Made by a program: the position numbers and the translations under genes. From Pascua guehoae (taxonomy: Eukaryota; Basidiomycota; Tremellomycetes; Trichosporonales; Trichosporonaceae), in the NCBI GenBank assembly GCA_001600415.1, contig BCJX01000006.1, forward strand, positions 1,796,364 through 1,860,363: a stretch of 64,000 nt of DNA. The letters are read 5' to 3'. This document shows, one piece after another, positions 33,548 to 44,986 of this stretch (the first letter of the stretch is position 1; every line of letters starts with the position of its first letter). Under the pieces are notes generated by a model, which was not told the DNA's origin, did no database searches, and saw only the letters and a list, made by a program, of their open reading frames with translations.

Positions 33548-36500
33548 CTAATCCATCCTAATGACCATCCCGGGCTCGGTTCCACCGCCCACAAACAACT
33601 CTTCAAACTCGCCCACGCGGCTCTGAGAAATGACGCCAAACGCCTCCTGGAGGAGCGAGCCGAGATAGTCGAGCTCGGCAATGACCTCTTGCATTGCGAG
33701 GGCGTAGGCAAAGAACAAGAGGTGGCGGCCGCCGCCGCGGACGGCGCGGCGTTTCACCGCGTCCAGGTCGCGGATCGCGTCGACGAGACGCTCGCGAGAA
33801 GCCTCGGCAGGCGGGAGGTAGGGCGGCATCGGGATGCGGAGCTGGAAGGCGGCCGATAGGGTATAAAACTGGGTGTGAGCGGGGGTGGGGGGTTGGGGGC
33901 CAGAGAGTTGGGGGCAGGGGTGGACAGGGGGCGGCCGAGTCATTCCGGATGGAATGGGGGTGTGACGAGGGAGTATAGCTGTGTTCGATAGCAAGAGCTT
34001 GAGGGTAAGAGCACGTGGTAAAGCACAGAGACCGAGTTCGGGGAAAAAGCACAAGGACAAGAGCACGGCAGCAGAGCACGACAACATGGCCATAGAACTG
34101 AGGCCCAGTCACTCACATAGAGAATCACGTTGCCGGCCATCTCGCGCGACTGGTGGCTCACGGGCACGACGAATACTTGGCGGATACTCTCATCCCTGCG
34201 TGTCAGTTGCGCTGTCAAATGCCAGGCCCCGCATGCACTACACCACACTCGCTACGCACCACTCATGCCGGGTCGTGACGCAGCGCATGCTGTGGAGGCG
34301 GTCTAGCATGCGCTCGCAGCTGAGCAGGACCTGCTGGTAGAATGGGAAGGGGAACGGGCCCTTGAGGCGGGGCTCGTTCTTGGCGTGTGCGAGCAGGCCG
34401 CGGAGCTCGGAGAGTTTGGCTTGGAGGTGCAGTTCCCTGCGTGTCAGTGGGTCTTCAGAAGTTGGGGTACGGAGACGCAACACGAGAAGGGGGTGGCGCT
34501 ACGAGTGTCCTCGCATGAGCGTGGGGGGGGGGGGGGGGTTATCATCCAGCACATCCGCAGACGAGTCGTTCTTCTGCACGACTCTCGACTCCACTCACAT
34601 GGCCATAAACTGCCGCACGCTGGGGTTGAGATGGTGCCGCGCAGTGCCGACAGGGAGGAGGGGGCTGCCCTCGTCCGACTCTGGCGCGAGCTCCTCGACG
34701 CCCTTGGTGTACGTCGTCACGAGCTTGGAGTAGAGGTACGACAGGTCGAGGCAGAAACTGTGAGTGTCAGCTGGTAGCCATTACGGGCGTGATAGCTGAC
34801 GCACTCTCCAAGACCGTTACGGAGCTCGCGGCGCGCAGTGTACGGCCACCAGTAGCGCGATACGAGACCTGCCCACACGACGCCAAAGATGACCGACGTC
34901 GAGCGGCGGACGGCAATTTCCGTCGGGGTCAGGTCGCGCGCACGGAGATTGTACGCGTACAGGCACGTGAGGTTCTGGTGGGTCAGCAAACTTCGAATGT
35001 GACGTACCCACATAGGTGAGGAGGATGAAGCGTCCAGCCTGCGCGTACTGCGGCATCTGGGTGATAATATAAAAGCACGGGAGGGAGAAGACGAATCCGA
35101 AAATCGGGAGCAGGATCGGGTTCTCGTGGAAGCTGCGTGTTAGAGCTTGAGTATCCCAAAGGGTAACAAAGCTCACAGTGTGCACGCGAGAACGGCAACG
35201 GCGCCTCCGAGGCTGTTGGGTCAGCACGGCTCAGCCAATCCCACCCACAGAGTGCCAGTGATGCGGAAGAACGATCTGTTGGGTTAGCGATATTCAAGTC
35301 AGCAACATTCAAGTCACCCACAGAAAGTTTGTCTGTCCCACTGTGGGGCTTACGGTGGCGAAGAAGGCGATGAGCGCCCATTCGCCGCGGTACTCTAAGA
35401 AGATTGGCCTCGTTCTTTCAATGTACGCGGGTGCAGCGAGCATGGCGCCCGCAATGCCCGTCTTGGTCGCATACTTCATGTCGGGTTCGCGGAGACGCGC
35501 GCCGAGCTCCCAGAACCATTTGGAGATGCGCTGGCGGCGACCCAGACCGTCGCTGTTGGGTGTGAGGAGCGTGCCGCGCTCGTCGCGCTTGTTGCGTGGG
35601 AAGAGCGGCGGCTGGAGTTTGCTGGGGTCGATAGGGACGAGCTTTTCTATAGGGTTAGTATCCAGTAGTGAGTGGGTGGAAGGAAAGAAGAGTGTACAGG
35701 AGGAAGAATGTGGGGGAAGGGGGAAAGGGAAAACACGACCGGTTGGTGTGGGCCTGAGGAAGGTTGTCACCGAGGAAGGTTGTCGACTTACGAAACTGCT
35801 TGTACAAGAAATTCTTGCGGTGCGCGTGGCGTCTGTTCCACGGGGCAATGACGCGGCGCAGCTGGTCGATCGCAGTCATCTCGGGGACGTCCATGATCTG
35901 TCCTGTCAGCTAGGGTGTCTACATAAACTTACGTCGTTGACCGTGTCGAGGAGGAACAAGAGCTCGCGGGCAAATTCTTCCAGCGTAAAGAGGAAGCTGG
36001 GGGTCAGAGTGGGACTTCCGTTGGTACCCACAAGTAGACGAGGAAGACGACCTCATTTGGCCCGTCGTCGTACTCGTCGTCCGAGGCAGTGGGCGTGTCG
36101 CTGCCGGTGCTGCTGCTGTCGCTGTGATCGCTGTGGTAGATGCCGAGTCGGCGGCGCGGCCCCGCGTACAGACGCTTAATGGCGCGGCTCGACGAGCGGC
36201 TAAAGGTCTGCAGGGCCGCGGCGACATTGGACCGGATGGCGGGCAGGTCGACCTTGTTGTCTGGCTGGAGCTTGGCGGTGATGACCTCTTCGATGGCGTC
36301 GAGCGCTTCGTCGCATTGGTCCTGAGGTGAGCTGACATTCGCAATATTTTACCACAACTCACAACAAGGGCGTCGAGATCATCGCCAGAGAGCCTCTGGA
36401 ATTGGAGGAATAGCGTGACGCTATGGGCCACGTCCTCTTCCTCTTCAACCTCGATGGTGGGGAGATTGTTGAGCTCCCTCAGAACGGACGGGGCGATCCC

Positions 36501-38736
36501 GGGGCGCTTCTCCTCGAGAACAATTCGACCCTCCAAGCTCGCGCGGAGGAGTGCCTCCTGGAGACGGGAACTGCTGCGCATCGCCGCGAGATGCTGGGCA
36601 AGACGGGCCATACTGCTCAGCGCGGCGTCGTAGAGCTCGAGTTTTGCACCGCGGATACGCGGGTCGATCAGTCCCTCGTGTTTCGCGTCGGCAAGGTTCG
36701 CCTTGAGTGACTGGAACGCGGCCCCGTGCGACTTTACCGCGTCAGCGAGTGACATGGACTTTTCCTTGGCGACCGTTTGTTCCAGCAGGAACGTCGACGT
36801 GATGAGGTCGAGCAGAGTGGCAAACGAGTTTAACGACTTTGACATTGAGCTTTGCAGGCGCGTCGTTGCAGACACGGGAGCGACCGCAAAACAGACGACA
36901 TTGGTAATGGTGACTGTTGTCAGTGTTTGTGCACGGCTGCGATGCCCTGCAGATCCCATTCCGTCCAGCACACGGTTACTCACCACCAAACATGACGATG
37001 AGGAGCACCTCTTTCAACTTGATCCAACCTCCCTCCTTGACAACGACGGTGAAGAGGGTCACGGCAGCCATCGAGCATCCTGGGGTGAGTCGGCACTCAA
37101 GGGTCGTGACGCACCAGTGTTAAAGTTGGGATTCCCGACCCAGACCTTGAGATACGCCAGGGCGCCCATGCTCCCTCCAACGCAGAGGATGCACACCACC
37201 CAGTCGCCCATCTCGCTGATCCAGTCCCACTTGCTGCCATTGGATGGCGAGTAGTAGTCAAAGAGACGGATAATCTCGAATGACAGGAGACAAACGAGCG
37301 CAGACAGCGTTGCGAGGATGAAGACGTATCGGTTTGTCAGAATCATACTGCCCATTGTCTTGGCGGGATTGAACTGGGCGTCGTGTCAGTGACATCAAGG
37401 AGGACTGGGAGGCTGCTTGAAGGTCACTCACGTAGACGACAATGGTGGCTACCATGTGTGCCGAGTATGCCGGTCGTGGCCTCGTGCGCCCGTGGACGTC
37501 TGTCTCGGAGCGCATCGAGAGCAGCCGCGAGAGCTGGGGCACAAATGTGAACAGCGAGGCGATGAGGTATGCAATGCTGCATTTCAGGATCGGCATAAAC
37601 CACGTTGGGAGCGTCCACTGCTTGGACGGGAGTGGAGCTAGTACGTCAGTGATCGTATTCCCGTTCGAGCACGTGTGGTGCTCACCCTTACTGGCCACAG
37701 GCTGGGGCGTGGGCGGTGTGGTCCATCGGGGGGTCAGTGGTGTTGCTGGGGTGATCAGAGCCGGAATCGGTGTTTGGGGCATGACGAGTTCCGGCTGCGC
37801 GTGTACTTGGGGCGAGGCGCCCATCCCCATCCCATCCATGGCCCCAACGGCCGCACTGAACGTGAATGCCGAGACGTTGGAGTCGTCGAGCGGCGGTGGT
37901 GAAGTGGAGAGGAAGGCCGAAAATTGCGACACATCGTCGCCCTCGGGGATGCTGATGACGCTATCCCCGCCGCTGGCGAGGTCGGGGAGGTCGGGCGGGC
38001 GCGCGCCCGGTGTCGACATTGAGATGGAGCGTGGTGTGCGGCGCGACTCTGGGGCCGGGGTTGGGATGACGAGATCGGCCAGCGTTTCCCAGTTGGCCAG
38101 GTAGTCGCTCTCGACGGGAACCCGGACGTTGAGGGGCGCCTTGTCGCGCCGTGTGCCGAGCGTGTTCAGTTGCGGTTGGCCGTACGGGGAAGGGTGTCCG
38201 CCGTGGCTTGCGCCGTGCCACCCCGACGACGGGACAGACGAGCCTAACTCCCCACCGCCGAGCGCGCGCGGGTTGTACTGGGGGTTGTACGGCGTGCCCT
38301 TTTGGCGCGGCGTCGAGTTCCAGCTCGCCTCGGACCCCCGACCGTGAGATACGGCCGACGTAACGGTCCCCGTCCGCTCGCGCGCGAATCCAGAGCCAGA
38401 TGCAGACGCCTCGCGCTGCGACCGCGGCGTCCGGTTGGGCATCGGCGACCGCGACCGGTGGCGGCCCAGCGGGTAGTGGTGCGAGTGTGATCGCGCGTGT
38501 CCCCCTCGCCCAGATGGGCCCGCCTCTGACGAGCTTGCAATGCCCAAGCTCCCCATCCCGTGATCGCGGCCACGCTCAGCCACCTCGTCGTCGTCGTCGC
38601 TCTCAACCACGCCCTCCCGCCGCGTCGCCAGGACGAGCGGAGGGCGTGGGGTTTTGGGCATCCGTGACCGTGAGCGCGGGGGACTGCCGGGCGTCGTTGG
38701 CGGCTGCTGCTGTGGCGGCTGCGGTGGCGTCGGCAT
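33548..38736 (-). CDS. BRE4-like FUSC-family membrane protein
   Basis: A multi-pass membrane protein of the fungal Brefeldin-A-sensitivity/aromatic-acid-exporter group (yeast Bre4; FUSC-like), 1345 residues. Seventeen exons start at 38736, 37637, 37373, 37079, 36913, 36321, 35996, 35897, 35646, 35275, 35212, 35132, 34974, 34757, 34436, 34195 and 33868; all joins keep the frame. Two exons are only 27 and 36 nt. The N-terminal 350 residues are disordered. Two membrane bundles follow: one at exons 2-4 (ILKCSIAYLIASLFTFVP, YVFILATLSALVCLLSF) and one at exons 9-13 (KTGIAGAMLAAPAY, FFRITGTLLGGAVAVLACTL, PIFGFVFSLPCFYIIT, SVIFGVVWAGLVSRYWWP). Cytosolic helical regions lie between and after them. Intron 14 (34598-34437) contains a 16-nt homopolymer. 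Family assignment is good; the transported substrate is unknown. Confidence 0.85.
34523..34538 (+). repeat. 16-nt homopolymer (G on plus strand) in an intron
   Basis: A run of 16 G lies within intron 14 of the FUSC-family gene (poly-C in the transcript). Confidence 0.85.
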
Positions 38737-39516
38737 GGTGTCCTGTCCTGCCCACTGGTGGCGATGGTGTAGAGGAAGAGAAGTGTGTGACGTTGAAAGA
38801 GGACTGATTGTTTTGGGGATCTATAATAGTGCTGTTGTCGCCGTCGCACTCCACAGGCAGGCAGGCATCTAGGCATCTAGGCATCCCATCCCATCGCCCA
38901 GGCACGATAACAAGCAATTGGTCATGCACTGGGAAATCCTTGGAATGTCACTCACTCTGCATCGCTCTCTCTCTGTGCGTTTCAGAAATCATTACAATGC
39001 TCGCGCGTTCGATCCCCCAAACAAGAAACAAAACAACAAATGAGAGCGTAATTGTTTGTGCATCCATCCGCCTCTGTCAGTCTTGAGTGCGTGGCGCAGC
39101 GTCCAAGGTAAACAAAATTAGACTCCGTTTTCGACCACAAGCCGGCATCCCCTGTAAACCCCCTTGCACCTCGCACCGCCGCCGCGCGTGGCCCCGCTTT
39201 GCCCGCTTGTAGCCGCCTACGGCCTGCAGCCTGCGGCCTGGCCCCCTGCGGCCTCGTCTTGCCGCGTTCCAAGTACAGGTACACTGGGGGCCGCTGTAGC
39301 CCCGCGCCGACGCGATGACCTTGGCAACACCTACTTCAAGCTCTTCTGCTTCTTGCCCATCTTTACACTTTTACTCCACCATCTACACATCACACGACCA
39401 CCACATCCTCGGCACTCGATGGCCCCAGTCACATCTAAACCTCACCGCTAGCCCCCAGCCTCACCGCTAGCCCTCTCCCTCCCCCTCCACCACCCCCACA
39501 CCCCCACACGCCCTCG
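38737..39516. other. divergent promoter region
   Basis: About 780 nt between the FUSC-family gene (minus) and the transporter gene (plus), which probably share this promoter region. A C-rich leader precedes 39517. No gene seen. Confidence 0.55.
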
Positions 39517-40996
39517 ATGCCCTCGTCGCCGACCATCCCAGGCTCCTCGGGCCATGCGCCACTGGCGCGCGTCTCGTCGTCGGCGTCAATGACGGTCATG
39601 CCGCACCCGCGTGCGGTTCTGGGGCCGCTCCTCGTGCTCGGTGGCATTGTCATTGCGTCTGCGGTGCAGACCGAGACGGCGTCGTACCTCGCCCAGGCGC
39701 TAAAGTATGACAAGCCATACTTTTGCTTCTTCCTCACACACTCGAGCTTTACGTTTGTGTTTCCGATCCACCTCGCCATCCTGTCGCTGTCGGGCGGGGG
39801 CATCAAGGGGTCGCGGGCGCGCGCAAAGACGCTGTTGCGCTCGCTGCGTGCCGTCCTCGGCGACCAGTTTCAGACGCCGCCGCGGTGGCGTGCGATTGCG
39901 CGGCCGTTTCTCGCAAAGATGGTGCCGCTGACGGGACTCATTTCGGCCCCGGCCGTGTGCTGGTTTGTGGCCATGGCCCTGTCGCCGGCCATGGACATTA
40001 CGGCGATTTACGCGACTAGCGCCTTCTTTGCCTACTTTTTCTCGCTCGTGCTCCTGGGCACGCCGCTCACGCGCCTCACGGTGCTGGCGATTTCGGTCGC
40101 GTTTGTGGGTGTCGTCGTCCTCACGCTCGGCGGCGAGGGGGGCGAGGACGACACGGGCCGCAACCGCGTGCTCGGCGACATGATCATGGTAGTCGGCGCC
40201 ATCGGCCTGGGCCTGTACGAGGTCGTGTACAAGATGGTCCTCCCCGAGTCCCAGGGCGGTGTGCACCGCGGGACCGAGCCAGACGTCGAGACGGCCTCGG
40301 ACGCAGACGACGACGACAACATTGTCCTCGGCCACGGCGACTCAAACGGCATCGCACCAGAGTCACGCACCCTCCTCCCCAAGACGCACTCGCGCGGCGG
40401 GTCGGGCGGCGGCAACAACAGCCCAAACTCGTCGCCCGCCATGGCCGCCCTTGCGCAGTTTGGCTTGCCGACGTCGTCCGCCGCCTCGTCGTCCGCCGCC
40501 TCGTCGTCCCGCCACCCCCACATCCACGGCCACCTCTCCCCCGCCCACTCTCACCACCACGTCCCCACCCTGCCCCCCGCATTCCATGCAAACTTTCTCA
40601 CATCGTCCATCGGCTTCCTCACATTCGTCCTCTTCTGGATCCCCATCCCGTTCAACCACTGGGTCGGCATCGAGCACTTTGAGGCTCCCTCGGGCGGGAA
40701 AATGTTTGCCGTCCTCGCCGTCATCCTCGCAGGTGGTTCCGTCTACGTACGTCAAAGTCGGAATGTTGTGACACTACGCCGCGGCTGACATTGCTTTGCA
40801 GAATGCCGGCCTCATGGTCCTCATCGGTATCTGGGGTCCTACCACGTCGTCGGTCGCAAACCTCCTCACTATCGGGCTCGTCGCCATGATTGATGCGTTC
40901 TGGCTAGGCCGCATACCTAGTCTGCTGACGTTTGTCGGTGCGGGACTGATCTGCACCGGCTTTGGCACGCTCCTGTGGGAGGGCGAGAGTGGGTAG
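39517..40996 (+). CDS. Drug/metabolite transporter-type membrane protein (EamA/SLC35F-like)
   Basis: A ten-helix-type transporter of the DMT superfamily, 474 residues, resembling yeast YML018C/THI74 and animal SLC35F proteins. Exons are 39517-40746 and 40802-40996 (55-nt intron, GTACGT to CTGACATTGCTTTGCAG). Visible helices include LGPLLVLGGIVIASAVQ, FCFFLTHSSFTFVFPIHL, LTGLISAPAVCWFVAMAL, ITAIYATSAFFAYFFSL and LTVLAISVAFVGVVVLTL. A hydrophilic loop of about 130 residues, rich in Ser, His and Asp, interrupts the second half before the last four helices. DITAIYATSAFFAYF matches the conserved first-repeat helix of the family. It is likely in an internal or vacuolar membrane; the substrate cannot be read from sequence. 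An in-frame Met at residue 25 is a possible alternative start. Confidence 0.82.
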
Positions 40997-41806
40997 CGTG
41001 GGCATAGAGGGACTAGAAATGTAGCATGTACGGGTTTGGGCCATCTTGCGCGCGTCTCGATCTCCTAATGTACTGTTACTGCAGTCACTGCAGGGTGTCG
41101 ACTGTCAGCAATGCGGCATGTCTCCACGTGTCTCTCGGTGTCTACAGCAGCCCATGTCCAGTGTCTCGGTGTCTTCAGTATGACCAGAACTCGTGCTCGA
41201 GTACGAGCGTTGAGTACGAGCGTTGAGTACGAGTGTTGAGTACGAGCGTTGAGTACGAGCGTTGAGTACGAGCGTTGAGTACGAGCGTTGAGTACCAGCA
41301 CGAGTACCAGCACGAGTACCAGCATGAGTCCAGTGGCGACAGCGTACTCGCCTGATTTATTTGGCTCGTGGAACCAGGGTAAATCACTAGTACGCCATAC
41401 GCCAGCGGACGCCACCGCCACCTTCGTTTTGACCCAAGTCGCGGGCGACGCGTCCAGCGCGTGCCAGCCATATCCACCCCATGCATGCCGCATCCCGTCA
41501 GTTGTGCAGTTGTGACCTGTCTCCTGCAAAGTTCTGAGGTTTTTACCAGCACAGTCTCAATGCATGCGATGCATGCGATGTGCAGCGAGGTGCATGCAGA
41601 TACAGTATGCAGATGGCACGACTGAAAATGTGCCTCAGACTCGGCGCTTCGGTGATATGGCCCGGGTTGTCGCCCGGTGGTTGTTGTTGTGATCCAGCCA
41701 CCCAGACCACCCAGGCCAGGCAGCAGGCAGACGACCATCACCAGGGCAGATTGTCCATTGTTGACTGCATTCTCATCACCACCCACACCACAACCACTTA
41801 ACCACC
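40997..41806. other. intergenic with a minisatellite
   Basis: No gene seen. A 13-nt then 12-nt tandem repeat occupies 41199-41330. A further repeat of GATGCATGC type lies near 41560-41600. Confidence 0.5.
41199..41330 (+). repeat. Minisatellite GAGTACGAGCGTT / GAGTACCAGCAC
   Basis: About seven copies of the 13-nt unit GAGTACGAGCGTT (one with T for C) are followed without a break by three copies of the related 12-nt unit GAGTACCAGCAC. Confidence 0.9.
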
Positions 41807-43879
41807 ATGGTACGTCCCACCCCCCCGGCCCGCTCACAGCAGTCACTCACCCCGCACGCGCTCCGCCTGCTCTCGCGCGAGGTCGTGACGCTCCGCGCGT
41901 CGCCGCCCGAGGGCGTGCGCATTGTCGTTGACGAGGACGACTTGACGAGTATTGAGGGATGGGTGCAGGGGCCTGGTACGTCTGGGGTGGGTGTGGCGGG
42001 GGGGGGGNNNNNNNNNNNNNNNNNNNNNNNNNNNNNNNNNNNGGGGGGCGGGGGCCGGTGAGCGGCGGTGGTTCCTCGCGTGTTTGTTTGGTGCGCGCCT
42101 CCGCCTTGTGCGCCTCGCACGCATCGTTCTCGTTCTCACATTTGGGAGGTGGTCGGAGTCTGCGTGCGGGTTGAGGTTGGGGGAGGAGTGGGTGACCGGC
42201 GGGGGTGAGCGGTGTTGGTTCCTCGCGTGTTTGTTGTTTGGTGCGCGTCTCGGCTCGCACGCCTGCACGCCTCGCATGCCTCGCACGCATCGATCGTGTC
42301 CTCACATTTGGGTGGTCCGAGTCTGCGTACGGGTTGAGGACGGGGTGGGACCGAAGCGCAGTGCTCCTGCGTCCTGCAGCGGGCATCGGGTGTTTGTTTG
42401 CGTCCACGCACGAGACCATGCCTCTTGCGGCGTAGCTCGGACCAAGAAGTGAGGGAGCGTCGCCGAGGGCACGGTGAGCTGCGAGCTCCCATTGTGGTCG
42501 CCCATCGCTCCGGTCGCCGCTCACATCACTCCCCAACATCGCTGCCATGACCCATCACTCGCCATCCCATCACCACCCTCCATGTCCTGACCACACTCCA
42601 TCACACCACACCACACTCCATCACACCACACCACGCACCATGACACCGCATCACACACACACGTAACACGCACTAACACACAGCGGGCACACCGTACGAG
42701 GGCGGCTACTTCCGCGTCCACTTCAACTTTGGCCCAGAGTACCCCTCGCTCCCTCCCCGGTGTACGTGCTCTGACCCCCTTGTTTACGCCCCGTGACAAG
42801 GGCCAGTAACTAGTGCAACTTGGCTGACAACAAGGTACCATGGTGACCAAGATTTTCCACCCGAATATTTCCAAGACGGGCGAAATCTGCGTCGACACGC
42901 TGAAAAAGGGCTGGAAGCGCGAGTATGGCGTCGAGCATGTGCTGGTGGTGAGTGTCAGCCGGCAGGAAAAGGCGGCATTGCGGTCTACGGCCGGCAGGAC
43001 AAAGCGGCATTGCGGTCTACGGTCGAGGTCGACGGTGCACGCGTACGCACCTCGTTACCCACCCCGGCCTCGCATTACGCACCCCGGCCTCGCATTACGC
43101 ACCCCGGCCTCGCACGACCCACCCGGCCTCGCCCCCCATTGCACCCGTGCACTCGCTCACACGCAGACCATCAAGTGCCTCCTCATCGTGCCCAACCCCG
43201 AGAGCGCGCTCGACGAGGAGGCGGGCAAGCAGCTCCTCGCCGACTATGAGGGATACTGCAAGGTGTGTGGGGTTTGTTTTTCGGTTATCCACTGTGCCCG
43301 AGCAGGCTGGTGGTGTCATGGCGGCGGCTGGGGCTTGGGAAGGTGACGCGGACGTGGTCATCGACCACGATCGTCACGCCGTTGTCGATTGATCGTCTAC
43401 TTGCAGCAAGCGCAGCCCCAGACACTCCATACCGCCAACTCCTCCCCTATTGCCCCCCCCTGCCCCCGCCCCCCGGCCCTCCCCTTTTGCCCCGTCCTCC
43501 CCTCTTCCCCCTCCTCCCCTCTTCCCCCCCCCCCCACGCACTAACACAACAGTACGCCAAACTCATCACGGGCATCCACGCCACGCCCAAACTCCCCCCC
43601 GCACCCTTCCGCGACGCCGACGCCGCGCGCCCACCAGCATCCACCCACACTTCCCACGCCTCCCTCCTCCCCAACCCGCCCTCGTCGGTGCCCTCCCCGC
43701 CTAGCTCGAGCTCGTCGCCCCAGAAACTCCCCTCGGGGCAGGGACACGCGCCCCGCGCACCCCTCGCGCACGCACGGCAGGAGATGAGCCCTACCCCGTT
43801 GGTCCCTGCGGGTGAGAAGAAGCCGGCCGCGGTGAAGAAGCCCGCGGCCAAGGCCAAGCGCGGGCTCAAGCGGCTCTAG
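41807..43879 (+). CDS. UBE2S: Ubiquitin-conjugating enzyme E2 S-like
   Basis: An E2 enzyme of the UBE2S class, which extends ubiquitin chains for the anaphase-promoting complex in animals; 260 residues. Exons are 41807-41975, 42684-42761, 42835-42947, 43167-43262 and 43553-43879. The core shows LTPHALRLLSREV, AGTPYEGGYFR, TKIFHPNI, the catalytic Cys in GEICVDTLKKGW, and TIKCLLIVPNPESALDEEAG, all in UBE2S order. After the core comes a Pro/Ser linker and a Lys-rich tail ending in GLKRL, comparable with the Leu-Arg-Arg-Leu end by which human UBE2S docks on APC/C. Intron 1 contains the assembly gap. A 30-nt GTACGT...CACAG stretch right after the ATG could be a tiny intron but is in frame and is kept here as coding. 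A trace of doubt remains on the exon 2 end (GTACGT chosen over GTGTAC to keep frame). Confidence 0.9.
42008..42042. other. Assembly gap (35 N)
   Basis: A run of N flanked by G-runs on both sides, within intron 1 of the UBE2S-like gene. It probably marks a poly-G tract that could not be read through. Confidence 0.95.
42055..42345 (+). repeat. Duplicated ~140-nt segment in an intron
   Basis: Two copies in intron 1 of the E2 gene (about 42058-42175 and 42204-42340) share GAGCGG-GG-TGGTTCCTCGCGTGTTTG, TTTGGTGCGCG, CGCACGCATCG, CTCACATTTGGG and AGTCTGCGT-CGGGTTGAGG, with diverged spacers. Confidence 0.75.
42958..43135 (+). repeat. Tandem repeats in intron 3 of the E2 gene
   Basis: GCCGGCAGGA-AAAGCGGCATTGCGGTCTACG occurs twice (about 42958-43022). 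A 20-nt unit starting ACCCCGGCCTCGCATTACGC then occurs nearly three times (about 43060-43130). Confidence 0.85.
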
Positions 43880-44224
43880 GCGGTGGGCGTTCGGTGTTAC
43901 GAGGAATCGGCGGGGGAGAAGGTGTGGGGGGAGGGGGGGTGGTTGAGCTGGGTGCTGGGTACAGAGTTTGTGGGTTCGCAGCCCGGTGACTCTGCTTGGA
44001 GCTGGTGCAGGAGCGCAGGAGCGGAGTAATAGAGGTAGGAGGTGTGCGCGAGCGCGACGTTGCGACGGCGACGGCCGTCGAGCTGCCGGTGGACTCTTAA
44101 GAGCACGGCGATACCATTGGAGAGTGCATGGATCCATCATTGTTTGTAGCGTGTTAGGCGTATGCAGGTGCTACCCATCTAGAGTATGTGCGGCTACAGT
44201 CATGTCAGGGCGGGAAGGCAAGGC

Positions 44225-44330
44225 GGGACAAGGAGCCAGCAGCCTGGCAGAAGGCAGGGGCCAGAGGCCAGAGGCAGAGGCAGAAGGCAGACGCAGAAGG
44301 CAGAAGGCAGAAGGCAGACGCAGAAGGCAC
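44225..44330 (+). repeat. GGCAGAAGGCAGACGCA repeat
   Basis: An irregular tandem array of GGCAGA/AGGCAGACGCAGAA units lies in non-coding DNA. Confidence 0.75.
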
Positions 44331-44589
44331 TAAGCCGAGCCAGGCAGACCAGATGATGCCGTGCGCCAGAGGATCTAGGAGCACACCCAGGTCTACCATG
44401 CATGTCGTCTGCATCTACGTAGCATCAGTATGCATGCAGTACAGCACGACTGACAGCCGCCGGCGAGTGCCCGGCTCGCCACCCGAGAGAAAAGTCGGTC
44501 GCGTCGTCGGACCCTGCACTGGACCCTGTTGACAATTTCCACCCCACAGAGGTGTGCTTCTGTCAAACACTGTTCCACTCTCCACTTTG

Positions 44590-44735
44590 TTCAGTTTTGT
44601 TCAGCTTTGTTCAACTGGTTTGACTGGTTCGATTGATTCAACACGTTCAACTGGTTCGACTGGTCCAACAGCTCAGGGGTTCATCTGGCCCAACTGCACC
44701 GTCGCCCAACTGGTCCAACTGCGACTCCGACTGGC
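44590..44735 (+). repeat. TTCAACTGGTTCGACTGGT repeat
   Basis: Variants of GTTCAACTGGT and GTTCGACTGGT recur at roughly 10-nt steps just upstream of the TATA box of the next gene. Confidence 0.65.
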
Positions 44736-44772
44736 ACACGACCACCTCCAAACGACGCCGACAGTAGGCCAT

Positions 44773-44778
44773 TATATA
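44773..44778 (+). promoter_or_regulatory. TATA box of the gene at 44987
   Basis: TATATA lies about 210 nt before the start codon and is followed by a C-rich, G-poor leader. Confidence 0.45.
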
Positions 44779-44986
44779 GACGCGTCGCCGCCTCATCGCC
44801 GCCTTGCCGCCTCGCCTCGGTGTCGCCTCGGTGTCGACTCGGTGTCGCCCCTGTCCATCTGTCCGACAGCTACGCCGAGTCTCCACTGTCCGTGTTGTCC
44901 TTGCCCACTCACACCCATCCCAACACCCCCACCCGCCCCAACCCATTGTCCACACCCACACCCCACACCACACACCCGACACCCCA

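Larger units (their letters stand above)
43880..44986. other. intergenic with simple repeats and a promoter
   Basis: No gene seen. It holds a GGCAGAAGGCAGACGCAGAA repeat (about 44225-44330), a TTCAACTGGTTCGACTGGT repeat (about 44590-44735) and a TATA box (44773-44778) ahead of the gene at 44987. Confidence 0.5.

Noticed and set aside
41810..41839. Possible 30-nt intron directly after the ATG of the UBE2S-like gene (GTACGT...CACAG)
   Set aside because: Thirty nt is below the shortest supported intron in the window, it lacks a clear branch site, and the stretch is in frame as coding.
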